Origin: Branchiostoma floridae
Lineage: Eukaryota; Chordata; Leptocardii; Amphioxiformes; Branchiostomatidae
Assembly: GCF_000003815.2 (NCBI RefSeq)
Contig: NC_049981.1
Coordinates: 4,527,347 to 4,566,648, forward strand
Length of the DNA stretch: 39,302 nt
Reading direction: 5' to 3'
Below, in pieces: positions 9,561 through 19,332 of the stretch. Below the pieces are notes generated by a model, which did no database searches, had not been told where the DNA came from, and worked only from the letters and a program-made list of their open reading frames with translations. Within the stretch, counting starts at the first letter, position 1; every line of letters begins with the position of its first letter. The position numbers and the translations under genes were made by a program.

Positions 9561-10257
9561 GTCTCACGATGCTGCCACAACTTACAGATCAATTCTCTCT
9601 ATGAAACCACAGATGGTTCAACTAGGGATTTATATACTCTCTTGTGTGTAATTACATTGGTCATGGAGTGGCGGGAAGAGGAGTGTAAATTTCAGAAGCT
9701 GACATTTGATATTAGTTATATACATTTGTTATTTCCGAAGGCTATAAAAAGGAAGCGATGTTGATAAATGTAACTTATTACCAAAGATTATTGAAACAGT
9801 AGCTCCGATGCACATCTGCTATTGTTTACAAGCCACTTATTGAGTTATACCTTAGAAAGTTGACATTTGTTGTTTTTAAGACTTCGACGTTTCCGGTGCT
9901 TTTTTAAAATTGACCAAACACCCTAGCTTCTTTGCAAAATTTGTTTGAACAACTTGCTCGTGACTTCTCTGTGTGTATTTTGCTTCTTCACCAGTATCCT
10001 TTAAGATCGTTATCTATGTATAAGGAAGGAATTGACTACTCTTGTACTTCAATGGTGTCACTAACAATCCGATGTTACTAGATGTTTGACGTTTTTATAA
10101 TGAAGACACGGCGTGTTGTAGAAAACTTTTAAAACCATAAGCAAGATGATAACTTAAAAATATGACGCACCTCCATATGTGGTTTGATGTTCCTATAGGC
10201 ATATACGCCGGAAAATATTTGCAAGTCACTTCAGGCACCCATATTTTTTTTTTCCAT
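9512..10257 (-). repeat. Left arm of a large inverted duplication (lectin promoter/exon-1 module)
   Basis: This stretch is homologous in reverse complement to parts of 12180-14146. The block around 9800-9880 (AAGCCACTTATTGAGTTATACC) mirrors 12610-12690 and recurs near 15195. The block around 10090-10180 (AAGCAAGATGATAACTTAAAAATATGACGCA) mirrors 12290-12350. A further copy of 10080-10257 plus 11220-11260 lies reversed at 17930-18120. Outside exon 1 no coding frame is supported. Confidence 0.7.
9629..9636 (-). promoter_or_regulatory. TATA box of the minus-strand lectin copy
   Basis: TATATAAA on the minus strand, about 70 bases before the ATG at 9560. The surrounding block (CTAGTTGAACCATCT, then TTGTGGCAGCAT before the ATG) is conserved in the two plus-strand copies. 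Their TATA equivalents, TATATTTA and TTAAATAAA, are degraded. Confidence 0.6.
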
Positions 10258-11219
10258 TTAACCCTATTCAAACCGGGGGGGGGGGGGGGGGGGTTGAGGC
10301 CCGCGCTAACTTCGATGTCCTATAACGCCAGAACGGCTTACGCTAGAGCCACCAAATTTGGTGAGTTTTCCTAAAATATTATTGGCAACAATTTTAAGAA
10401 GTTTGAATAATTTTCCAGTATTTCTTGTTGCCATGGCAACCGTTTGTTGACAGGCAGTTTTGCCAAAAATCACTATTTTTGGTTCTAACTATGTATTTTT
10501 CACATTTATTTCATATATTACTGCGATTTTGTTACATAAATAAAATCTTATATTATTCAGCATATCTTTCATAATTATATATGCATAAATTATACTGATT
10601 TGATGACGTCATCAGCCCAAAATCCAAGATGGTGGACCTAATGGCCAGATCACGAATAACAAGCTAATTATCCCTTAAATTTTGTAACTACCTGGTATTT
10701 TTTCATCAAAAACCATCTAAATGAATGAATTTAGTCTATTTCCATTGCCCTTTGTGATTATTTGTTGCAAAAAAAGTATTTTTAAAAATTCAAGGTGGTG
10801 GATATAATACGGCGGAGCCCAACTCGTCTCTTAGATGTGCATGAAGTCATTTTATGACGTCATATTGACGTCATTGATGTTGCTATTGGCAACGCAAGTC
10901 GTAACAAACATTATTATTCTGTTATCTGCACTTGTTGTTACATTTTTGCAGCATAACTTGAAGTTTTCTGAGAATACCCATTTTTCATGGGTTTGGCCAA
11001 TGTAATCAAATTGATGACGTTATAATTACGCCATATTACGTCAACGTAACGTCAAACGTCACATACTTGTCAGATATTATGTCGAAATCATGTCCTGAAA
11101 ATTTGGTGGCCCTACGGCACGTCGTTTTATAGTTATAGCACTTAGAAGTGGAGGGCCTCAAAAGCCACCCCCCCCCCCGTCCAGGGATGACCAAAAAAGC
11201 CCGGTCTGAATAGGGTTAA
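10258..11219. mobile_element. 962-bp piggyBac-like MITE
   Basis: TTAA target duplications (10258-10261 and 11216-11219) bound near-perfect 20-bp terminal inverted repeats that begin CCCTATTCA and differ at one base. A G tract next to the left terminal repeat (10276 on) and a C tract near the right end (about 11168-11179) are complementary. Inside are the GTTGCCATGGCAAC core (10428) and several TGACGTCA octamers (10603, 10854, 10866). Homology to the element at 12859 runs from about 10323 onward. There is no transposase frame. A paralogous copy of the flanks at about 17970 lacks the element. Confidence 0.85.
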
Positions 11220-11326
11220 ACTGACCTTTTTCTACGTTGCTACCTCAATCATGTATTTAATTAAACAGCCAAATGGCGTCCATTGCGTAGATTTGGAAGT
11301 GCAATTTAGACAATTTAATCTAATCT
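11220..11326. repeat. Continuation of the duplicated flank beyond the MITE
   Basis: AACTGACCTTTTTCTACGTTGCTAC resumes the homology to the reversed copy at 17945-17975, showing that 10257 and 11220 were adjacent before insertion. Confidence 0.6.
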
Positions 11327-11700
11327 GCTATACCCTCTCCTACATTTTTACAGAGATAGGCACAATACTGTGGATGGTATAGAGGGAAGTCTGTGTTCAG
11401 TTCATCTGGAGTCCAGAAGTCGTCCAGAAGTTGTGCTAAAAAGTAGAAATGTGAGAGCCTGAAAAAAATTGCCTAGTCAGAATAGGTTTAGTGCAAAAAG
11501 TGGTCGTTCTGATCATTTGTATATATTATGATAATTAGCTGCAATTAGCAACACCTAAAGATGTCAACAGTTTTCTCTTACATGGACGAAGCAATGTGTG
11601 TACAGTAATCGCCGATAAGAATTGTAGAGGAGATTTTATTTTTAAAGAATTATATTTTGTGGTCCGTTTCGACCCCAATCGGTCATTTTAGTAGCAAACG
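11327..11700 (-). mobile_element. Internally deleted relative of the 1-919 element
   Basis: 11327-11410 matches 58-140, and 11482-11700 matches 682-900. The intervening roughly 540 bp is missing. The terminal GAGGGTTAA end is not conserved, so this is a dead fragment. Confidence 0.75.
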
Positions 11701-11919
11701 TATTGCTAGGTTTCCCAAACTTACATCACTTTTTTCCGAGCAGAAGAGCTGTCTAACACTCCAAAATCCATGCATGTTAAGAATGCGAGATATTAAGTTA
11801 TGCTGCATTACCAAGGAAAGCTGCTATATGGCCCTAAATCTAATATTTTACAGCTTTTGTAACACCCCACCAACACACTAAGTTTGAAACCAATCCATCC
11901 AGTCTTTCTTTAGTTTATT

Positions 11920-11920
<1 letters not shown>
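11701..11920. other. Unassigned DNA
   Basis: No gene or repeat recognised. Confidence 0.4.
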
Positions 11921-11962
<42 letters not shown>

Positions 11963-12006
11963 TACAAACACACACACATACACAGAGAGAGAGAGTGAGA
12001 GAGAAA
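11921..12006 (+). repeat. (CA)n then (GA)n microsatellite
   Basis: A long ACAC tract with CATA interruptions that passes into GAGA. Confidence 0.97.
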
Positions 12007-12179
12007 AACTTAAAACACACAGACACACACACTGAACATTTCAATTTGTGCGTTATGTGAAGCTTTCTGCTTTTATGTATATGTTGACCTTTATATGTAA
12101 AAGCATTGTCGACGAGTTGTGACGAATAAAAAACATGCTAAAACAGATAACTGTTGATGGCCAACTTGAAACTTAACGT

Positions 12180-14087
12180 AAAAGTTAGATTACAACTTCC
12201 ACTAACTTAAGGCTAATATGTGACTTGTAAATATGCTGCGGTGTGTGTGCGAGTTATATAAGGGCCTATCGGAACATCAAACCGCAGAGAGGTGTGCGTC
12301 ATATTGTGAATTTATCATCTTGCTTATGATTACGTTTTCTACGACCTGCCGTGTCCTTATTATGATAACTTCAAACATCTGATTACATCTGATTGTAAGC
12401 AACACCGTTGAAGTACTAGAGCTGCCAACTTTATTTTCCAATGCATAAATAAGTATCTTAACTAATATAGGAAGAGAAACAAAATATAAAGCACGTAGAG
12501 CAGTCGCGAGCAACTTTTACAAACACATTTTTCCAAGAAGCTAGCTGAGTGTTTTGTCAATTTTAATAAAGCAACAAAATTATCGAATTTTAGAAAAGAA
12601 CAAATGTCAAATATTAAAGGTATAACTCAATTAAGTGGCCGGTAAACAATCGCAGATGTGCACAGGAGAAACTGTTGCAATATTACTTGGTAAAAAAAAT
12701 CTATCCAAAATCTATGCTGTACCTATTGATTGCAATGATGCATATAATCAATATTAGTAGAGTTTTTTATTGAGTGTCTTGGTTCCTATAACCGTTCATG
12801 TTATAACGGAATTTTACACGGTATTTTTCAAAAAGATATTTAGCTTGCTTACTAGTATTTAACCCTCAAACCACCGTAGCTTCTTTGTGTCAAAACTGAC
12901 TCCAAAACATTTTGTACAAATACAGTTTTTTGTGTGACTCTTTTTATGATTTGCATATATGTTTAGTTTCATTCATCTATGTGGAACAGTCTGACATGAT
13001 TAGGTGAGAATATTTCTAGCTCATTATCATAATTTATGTAAAAGATCATGATGACCACATTTTGCACCAATGCTATTCAGACCGGGAACGAGGTTTTTGA
13101 TGCCAACCTTAATGCCGTATAGCGTCTGAATGGCTCATGCTAGGGCCACCAAACTTGGTAACTTTTTAGAAAATGTTAAAAGCAAAAATTTTCAGTGAAC
13201 AAAGTATGTTTATCATTTTTCATGTTGCCATGGCAACGAAATTCTGACAGACATTTTTATTACTTATTAAAATTATTATTAAGTTTTCTAATTTTGTATT
13301 AAACATTTAAGTTTTAAGGTTTTCTTAGCAGATATCAGTTGTTTATCACATCTTATGAAATTCAACATAAATTTTATAACTCAATATTCATAGTTTATGC
13401 TAATTTGATGACGTCATCAGGCAAAATCACAGATGGCGGCCGAGATTATATAAATTACGTCATAATGTCGTCATATAATATGATATTTGCACAGAAGCTC
13501 TTACAATAATTTTGGCTTACATGTAAATCATTCTCTGAAAATTTCGTGATGCTACAATAAGTAGTTCAGGTGTGGGTCGCAAAAGTGTGTTTAAAACAAT
13601 GCTGGGGTCAGTTTTGACCCCACTGGACCATACATAAACTTTCTAAGATAACTTAATCAATAATGAGCTAATTTCGTTAAAAAACTTATAAGAAGTTATA
13701 GGACATATATACAAACAAACTCATGGAACGAAATTTGTTTTCGACCAGAAATGCCATAATGGCACACATCGATATACGCCTGGGGTCAGTTTTGACCCCA
13801 TACGGTGGTTTGAGGGTTAATAACTTAAAGGTTTCTACAGAACAATAACAAGAATGTTTACCCAAATGTCATATTTGCAAATTCAACAAGGAAGCTAAGC
13901 TTTTTAAGAGCCTTTGATAAGAACAAAAGTAACTATTATAAAATTTCGGTTGCTAACATTTACACTTCTCTTACCTCCACTCCATATCCGTTATTATTAG
14001 CTACTAGAGAGTATATTTAGCCCAAGTGGAACCATCTGGGGTTTCATAGAGAAAGTTGATCTGTAATTTGTGGCAGCATCGTTAGAC
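12180..14087 (+). repeat. Right arm of the inverted duplication (upstream region of the plus-strand lectin copy)
   Basis: Reverse-complement homologue of 9560-10257, split by the 12859-13820 element. The 12290-12690 part mirrors 9780-10180. Positions 13965-14087 carry the conserved promoter block that ends TTGTGGCAGCATCGT before the ATG at 14088. No coding sequence was recognised before 14088. Confidence 0.65.
12859..13820. mobile_element. 962-bp piggyBac-like MITE, second subfamily
   Basis: TTAA duplications (12859-12862 and 13817-13820) bound perfect inverted repeats: TTAACCCTCAAACCACCG on the left and its complement on the right. About 200 bp of end sequence unlike the 10258 element precedes a junction near 13075 (ATTCAGACCGGG). 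After that the two elements are homologous, including GTTGCCATGGCAAC (13225) and TGACGTCA (13408). Paired GGGGTCAGTTTTGACCCC boxes lie at about 13604 and 13781. No open frame of transposase size. Confidence 0.88.
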
Positions 14088-14146
14088 ATGATGAAGACTT
14101 CGCTTCTCATCCTTCTGTGTTGGACTTTTCTGGAAGGTAAGATTCG
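14088..14146 (+). CDS. Signal-peptide first exon of the plus-strand lectin locus (upstream copy)
   Basis: The exon encodes MMKTSLLILLCWTFLEG, a cleavable secretion signal, and has two nested donors. G|GTAAGA after 14136 ends in phase 1. The next G|GTAAGA after 14146 ends in phase 2. Only the second matches the phase required by exon 15617-15720. Joining 14088-14146, 15617-15720 and 16204-16409 gives an uninterrupted 122-codon frame. The downstream copy of this exon at 15481 lacks the second donor. I infer that this copy can serve the downstream exons. Confidence 0.55.
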
Positions 14147-14489
14147 GTAAGACCTATAATGTAGCATATATTATGAAGAATATTCTAGAACTGGATAATT
14201 TTGATCTACGATGCGTAATTAGTAAAGTCAGAAATAGTGCCCACCTCCTAGGAATGGAAAAAAAACGATTTTAGAAGTTACCTGTGTCCGAAAAAATGCA
14301 AATACCTTACATTAGATATATGGTAGAATAAGAAACTTCTACGATCAAGAAAAACCTTTAAGGAAGACATCATATTCCACTCTAATTTCTCAACGTTTAC
14401 AGGCAAAAGAGAACAACAAAAAAACTACTAGTGTACTCTCTTTTTAACATCACATAACAATATGGGAAAAATGGGATTAGAGTCGTTTC
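14147..14489 (+). other. Intronic DNA between the two first-exon copies
   Basis: No gene or clear repeat recognised. Confidence 0.4.
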
Positions 14490-15115
14490 CACATTACCAA
14501 GATTGTATTTCTTGCCATTTGTTCCAACATTTTGGAAATCTTTATAACATTCTTAATGTGATAAGTAACTGTTTAGAACTATCTACAACATCTGTTTGAT
14601 GTTCTAAATATTTTCTATAGTGTTCATACATGTTAGAAACATTTCTAACATCAAATCCATTATTTCTGTTAGTTTCTAAACTATTCCAACATAGATTAAT
14701 CATTTGTGATCAAATGTGATCACATGTTCGAACAGTGAAACAATATGATGAAACTGGGTCAGTGGGCTGGGAAGAGGGCAATTCACACATCCCTGCCTAG
14801 TACAGGAAATTGTGTCCGTCTGCCACCTTCTCACAAAAGAGTCACCGGTGTCTACTAAATAAAATCTAAAAATACAAGACTCAAACAATAGGCAGAGCTT
14901 AGCACCTTGGTTTATGGGGATAAAAAAAGTTTTTATGGAGGAAAAAAATGACGCAAATTGTTGAAACATGTGATCACATTTTCCAACAACGACAAAAACA
15001 CATAGATGTTTCTAAATTGTTCCAAATAAGGAGATATTTGTACCATTAAGTTCTCAATGTTTCCAACATATGTAGGTTTATACATATTTTCAAACATGTT
15101 CAAACTTTCATTTTC
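14490..15115. repeat. Element with dense GTTTCTAAC/GTTCTAAA motifs and an inner palindrome
   Basis: Short motifs of the type GTTTCTAAC, GTTCTAAA and GTTTCCAAC occur many times on both flanks. AAATGTGATCACATGTT at about 14713-14730 is mirrored by AACATGTGATCACATTT at about 14965-14981, enclosing a dissimilar core. This looks like a foldback or MITE-like insertion. No family was recognised. Confidence 0.45.
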
Positions 15116-15352
15116 AATTGTTTATAAATAAACAATTTAGAACTTCAGTGACTGAAGTATTCTTTTGCATTCTTTTCTTTCTCTGTAACCCTGGGCAAAT
15201 GAAGTGGTTGGTAAACAACAACAGATGTATAAATGAGCTACTATTGTAATAACCTGTTGCAATGAGTTATTCCTTTGCAAGCTGCAACATTCTCGTAAGA
15301 GCATTTGAAAAGATCAAACGTTACTGATATTAAATATCAGCTTCTGACATTT

Positions 15353-15526
15353 ACACTTCTCTTTCCTCCATTCAATGTCAATTGTTAGTAACTAAAGAGA
15401 TTAAATAAAATCCCTAGTTGAACCATCTAGGGTCTAATAGAGAGAGTTAGTCTGTAGGGTTGTGGCAGCATTGTGGTACAATGAAGACCGTCTTTCTCAT
15501 CCTCGTGTGTGGGACATTTCTGCAAG
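15353..15526 (+). repeat. Downstream duplicate of the lectin promoter and first exon
   Basis: Positions 15353-15480 align with 13965-14087 (CATTTACACTTCTCTT, AACCATCTAGGGT, TTGTGGCAGCATTGT). The exon at 15481-15526 encodes MKTVFLILVCGTFLQ and ends in phase 1 at GTAAGA. The second donor of the upstream copy has changed to CGATAT, so the exon cannot join exon 15617 in frame with the sites I can see. Confidence 0.7.
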
Positions 15527-17463
15527 GTAAGATTCGATATCACTTATCATATCAGGCCTGTCTATTTGTAGCAATCAGCGCCGTCCATATTTTTTATACT
15601 TGTTTCACGCCTTTAGCGGCAGGATCGAGCAAGACGAAGCCCTGACGGGTGCTCCGGGTTTGTCCCCGCTCGTCAACACAGACGACAGCGCTGAGAGGAC
15701 CGAACTTGCGGACGTAACTGGTAGGTTGCTTTGGCTTGTTTTGGCTACGTTATGATGACACATTTTATAATTTCTTTTATCTGAGGCATTTTTTGCAACA
15801 ATTTTCTACGTCAATATTTCTTGATTAAAAAAGAAATTCGTAGGTATGAACGGGCACATATATACTAATCAAAGCATACATGACAACGGCCGCGGAGGAT
15901 ATATACATACAGCATTACTGAAAACACAGGGATATTAATTCTATGTAACTGTACAGTTATCTTCAGAGGCTTTTGCTTTCCACCAATGGAATTGTGGTAG
16001 ATCAAATCATTATATAAATATAATCTAAATAAAGACTACGTCAATGCGTTAGTGTGTATAAAAGGGTATCCCTTAACTGTCATCTGGCCTCAAAGTTGTC
16101 AGCAAAATTGCAGACAAAGACTTGTACCGTACGTTCTTGGCTAATCCATGTTTAGTAATCAAGTCCTCGTCTAGTATACCAATTCTCTTTTGCTTTTCTA
16201 TAGCACCGCTCTCCCTGGACGATGTGATCGAACAGCTTTTTAAACAGCAGGCTGTCATTCATCATCTGCAGACCAAGATGATGGCAAAAGATCAGGAGAT
16301 CGAGAAGAAAGTGCAGCAGCTCCAATCCGAGATAGAGGCCAAAGACCAGACGGTCAAGGCTTTAGAACAGGACTGCCGTCAGGAAATAAATCTCTACAAC
16401 AAGGACTGATCTTCCGCTGTGAGTAATGATCAAAATGCTTGTCTTGTACAGAATTGAATTGAGTGTGCAGCCCTTGACATGTTTTGTCTACAGAATGTTT
16501 AAGTAATTTAATGCCCATAGTTTTATATGTTGTCTGCCATATAGGTCTAGCTACTGAATATAGCTTATGTTGAAATGTTCGGATACAATTTGCCAACACC
16601 TTAATTTGTAATCGTTTTAGATAGATCAGCTAGAAGTACAGAGTAGACTAGAACTGAAAACCAAATGTAGGATCCATAGAAAGTCACTCTCTGTACAGGT
16701 GAAGCTCTGTGGGCTACGAACTGTCGCTTTCTTTGCGCACAATGAATGTATGACAGCATCATGGCTGTTCATGTCAATCGGTTTACATTATTTACTTCTT
16801 TCAGTTTTATTTGTTTTGTCATTTTTGTTACATGTATTCCATTAGTAGCTATAGTAGTGGGGTCGGGTGTATTGTAAAAATGTATGGTGAAATGTATAAA
16901 AATATATGATAAAATTCAAACTAGATTTTTTTAGACTTTTGATAAATTGCCAGTATTGTTCTTTTAACCCAACTTGCATGTTCAAACTTTGTTTTATATT
17001 TGCAATGGAAGTTTAGATGCCCATCACAGGCGCTCATTTTGATTTTGACTGGTGGTATATTTGTGCTCAGTACAATGCTTTAGTCTGTAATATACTTACT
17101 GACAGAAAAAAACGAAACAAGTAGGGTGGGAAACATAGAGTATTTGTAAGTATACAAATGTTTTTATTTGTTGGTGTTGTTGTTGTTGTTGTTTCAGGTG
17201 AGTCTGGTAAGTTGTCAATTCCACAAAACGGCCTTGCTGGCGGCGTAAGCTTCTTCAACCTGACCGCCACATTCAGCATGCCATTCCGGACAACCCCCGT
17301 GGTGACTGTAGGCTTCCAAGAATTGGACAGCAGCCGTGACCGCAACCTTCGCGTTTACGCACGTGTGCGATCCGTTTACGCAACTAACATGACGGTAGGA
17401 ATCGGCAAATGGGATGATACACTGGTGTATAATGCCGGTGTCTACTGGATGGCCTGTGCTTAA
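15481..17463 (+). CDS. Secreted coiled-coil / H-type lectin gene (exons 2-4; first exon at 14088 or 15481)
   Basis: Exon 2 (15617-15720) encodes a polar linker containing IEQDEALTGAPGLSPLV and ends in phase 1. Exon 3 (16204 onward) joins in phase and encodes APLSLDDVIEQLFKQQ plus an amphipathic coiled coil to NLYNKD. A TGA at 16407 follows, 10 bases before a consensus donor (GCT|GTGAGT, 16418). Exon 4 (17198 or 17203 to TAA 17461-17463) encodes an H-type lectin domain with FSMPFRTTPVVTVGFQELD, then YARVRSVYATNMTVGIGKW and YNAGVYWMACA at the end. H-type domains bind GalNAc-like sugars and usually trimerise through coiled coils, which fits exon 3. The gene is therefore either a short secreted coiled-coil form ending at 16409, or a lectin broken by one stop codon. 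Introns 15721-16203 and 16419-17197 hold no other gene. Confidence 0.6.
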
Positions 17464-17576
17464 TACGTGTAGCACCAGTTGCATCCAGGCCAGAATCGTT
17501 TGGCCAAAGAAGGCATTTAACCAAACACACATTCATTCATCCACAATGAATAGAGATATTTGGTTTTTAGAGTTCA

Positions 17577-17582
17577 ATTAAA
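17577..17582 (+). promoter_or_regulatory. Possible polyadenylation signal (ATTAAA) of the lectin gene
   Basis: ATTAAA about 115 bases after the lectin stop codon, followed by a T/G-rich stretch from 17597. Confidence 0.4.
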
Positions 17583-17739
17583 ATACATCACTGCAGTCTT
17601 TTGTTTTGTCTTGTATCATTGTGTACAGTCCAAGGTTTATGTAAAACTACCGGGTCCTGGTTATTGCCCCCCCCCCCCCAACATTTATTGGTATAATATA
17701 TATACTTCAGTATGCGTATCTAGGAGAGCAATGTAAATG

Positions 17740-18130
17740 CAGTAGGCTAAGAGAAGTAGACTATAACTGATCATTGTTGACAGTCAACTTGAAAATACTA
17801 CTACAGAATTATTAATACGGTTAGGTTATAATGTTCACTATGATAAATATGTGTCACAGATGACATAATTTGACGTACTTGATGTGAAGACTTGCGAAAG
17901 TCTGCATCATTCTAAAAAGGAACAAGCGAAGAAGCAAATTCAAATGTTACCACATTCAGAAAGGTCAGTTTGGAAAATAAATAAATGCCTGAAGTAACTT
18001 GTAAATTGTTTCCTGTGTATGGGTCTATGGTAACACAACACGACACAGAGAAGTTCGGCAACTTTGATTTTTGAATTATCATCTTGCTACTGGTTAAGAG
18101 TCTTGTCCATCCATACATGTGTTTTCATTG
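17740..18130 (-). repeat. Reversed paralogous copy of the lectin upstream module, lacking the MITE
   Basis: Read on the minus strand, 18120-17930 matches 10080-10257 joined directly to 11220 (GCAAGATGATAA, TTTACAAGTTACTTCAGGCA, then CCAAACTGACCTTTC). The segment 17750-17860 resembles 12130-12215. No exon of the lectin gene accompanies it. Confidence 0.6.
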
Positions 18131-18338
18131 ATTCGTACAAAATTAACAACGGCCGTGGATATTTCCAATAGGCAATAACCCTTGATTGCATATGAAGTCG
18201 TTATTCTATTCATGGTTTGGCTGTTCAGAACGCACAGCTAGGGTTGCCCAAGCAGGCTGTGGCTATTTCAATGAGTTAACCCTGCTGACAGAGACAAAGA
18301 CAATAGAAATGGACTTTAACAAGGACAAGTTACGATCA

Positions 18339-18488
18339 ATGCCAATAATCTCCAAGCAGATCCTACGGTGCCAATAGATAGTATCAAAGCTTGCCAAGGA
18401 GTGTAGCCAGCCAAGGGAGTCAAACGGGCTACGGGAAGTTTGATACTATACAATACGCACCGAGGATCTGGTTGGAGATTACAATGCC
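18339..18488. repeat. Foldback (snapback) element
   Basis: The left arm 18347-18388 (AATCTCCAAGCAGATCC onward) is the imperfect reverse complement of the right arm 18439-18480. The roughly 50-base centre contains its own GTAGCC/GGCTAC pairing. Arms are about 42 bases with a few mismatches. The transposon family is not identified. Confidence 0.7.
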
Positions 18489-19332
18489 AATACTATGAGT
18501 ATGGGGTCTTTTATAAATGCCCTATCCATACTCGCATGACTTTGAGAATTTGATTATAGCAGGTTTTGACAATACTACAAAAGCACTAGAGTTTCAAACT
18601 TTAATATACGAAAAATTAATGATTATAATGAATGGAGCAAAATGACAATGTTAACATACAGTGTTTTTGACTAATTGACATAGTCTGGAGCAACTTGTAC
18701 ATTGGCCTTTATATGATTGATAAGTATTGTATCAACTATAATAAATGTCTAAAGAGAGGAACAACTTTTAAGTGTACATCACAGGAAAAGTTCCCTCGCT
18801 TATTGATGACAGAAACAAGTTCTTGATACGGTAAGAATGCCAAAAGAAATATAATCCTTTTTTTTACCAGACAATTCAAAACCCAAACTAGACTGGGCAA
18901 AGGTCACTTATTCACACAGAAGATCCAGTTTGGGTCCAACCTTTTAAAAGTAACTAAGAAGTCTTGTTGTTGGGAGATATTGCTAAGATGCATATGGGTG
19001 TTACAGGTAAGAACTCTTATCCTTTTTTCACAGACATGTTTGGGGGTATGTATGGAGCTCAAGCGCCCGATCGCGAGAAAAGGAAGTTTGAATGTGGTTA
19101 ATTGAAGTGCAGGTGACCAATATATGTCTGGTGGCTACTTCGATATTCCGGCATGTTATGCCTTACGTAATATCCTCATATGCTCTGTATTGACACTTTC
19201 AAGGTCTAGTTTTTCATGAGCTAAACTTCCAAAAAGCTTTTTTCTAACTTAACTTCCAGGTATTAGAACACAAAGGGCTAATACTATTTATTTGCCCTAT
19301 GACAAGATGACTTGTGATTAGTGATGCCGAAT
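18489..19332. other. Intergenic DNA between lectin and TRIM loci
   Basis: No supported gene, RNA or repeat was found in this stretch. Confidence 0.5.

Noticed and set aside
10162-10374. Frames at 10162-10374 and 17912-18118 sharing an LQVTSG string
   Set aside because: The similarity comes from the duplicated non-coding module. A third copy near 12200-12320 does not keep the frame, so coding conservation is not supported.
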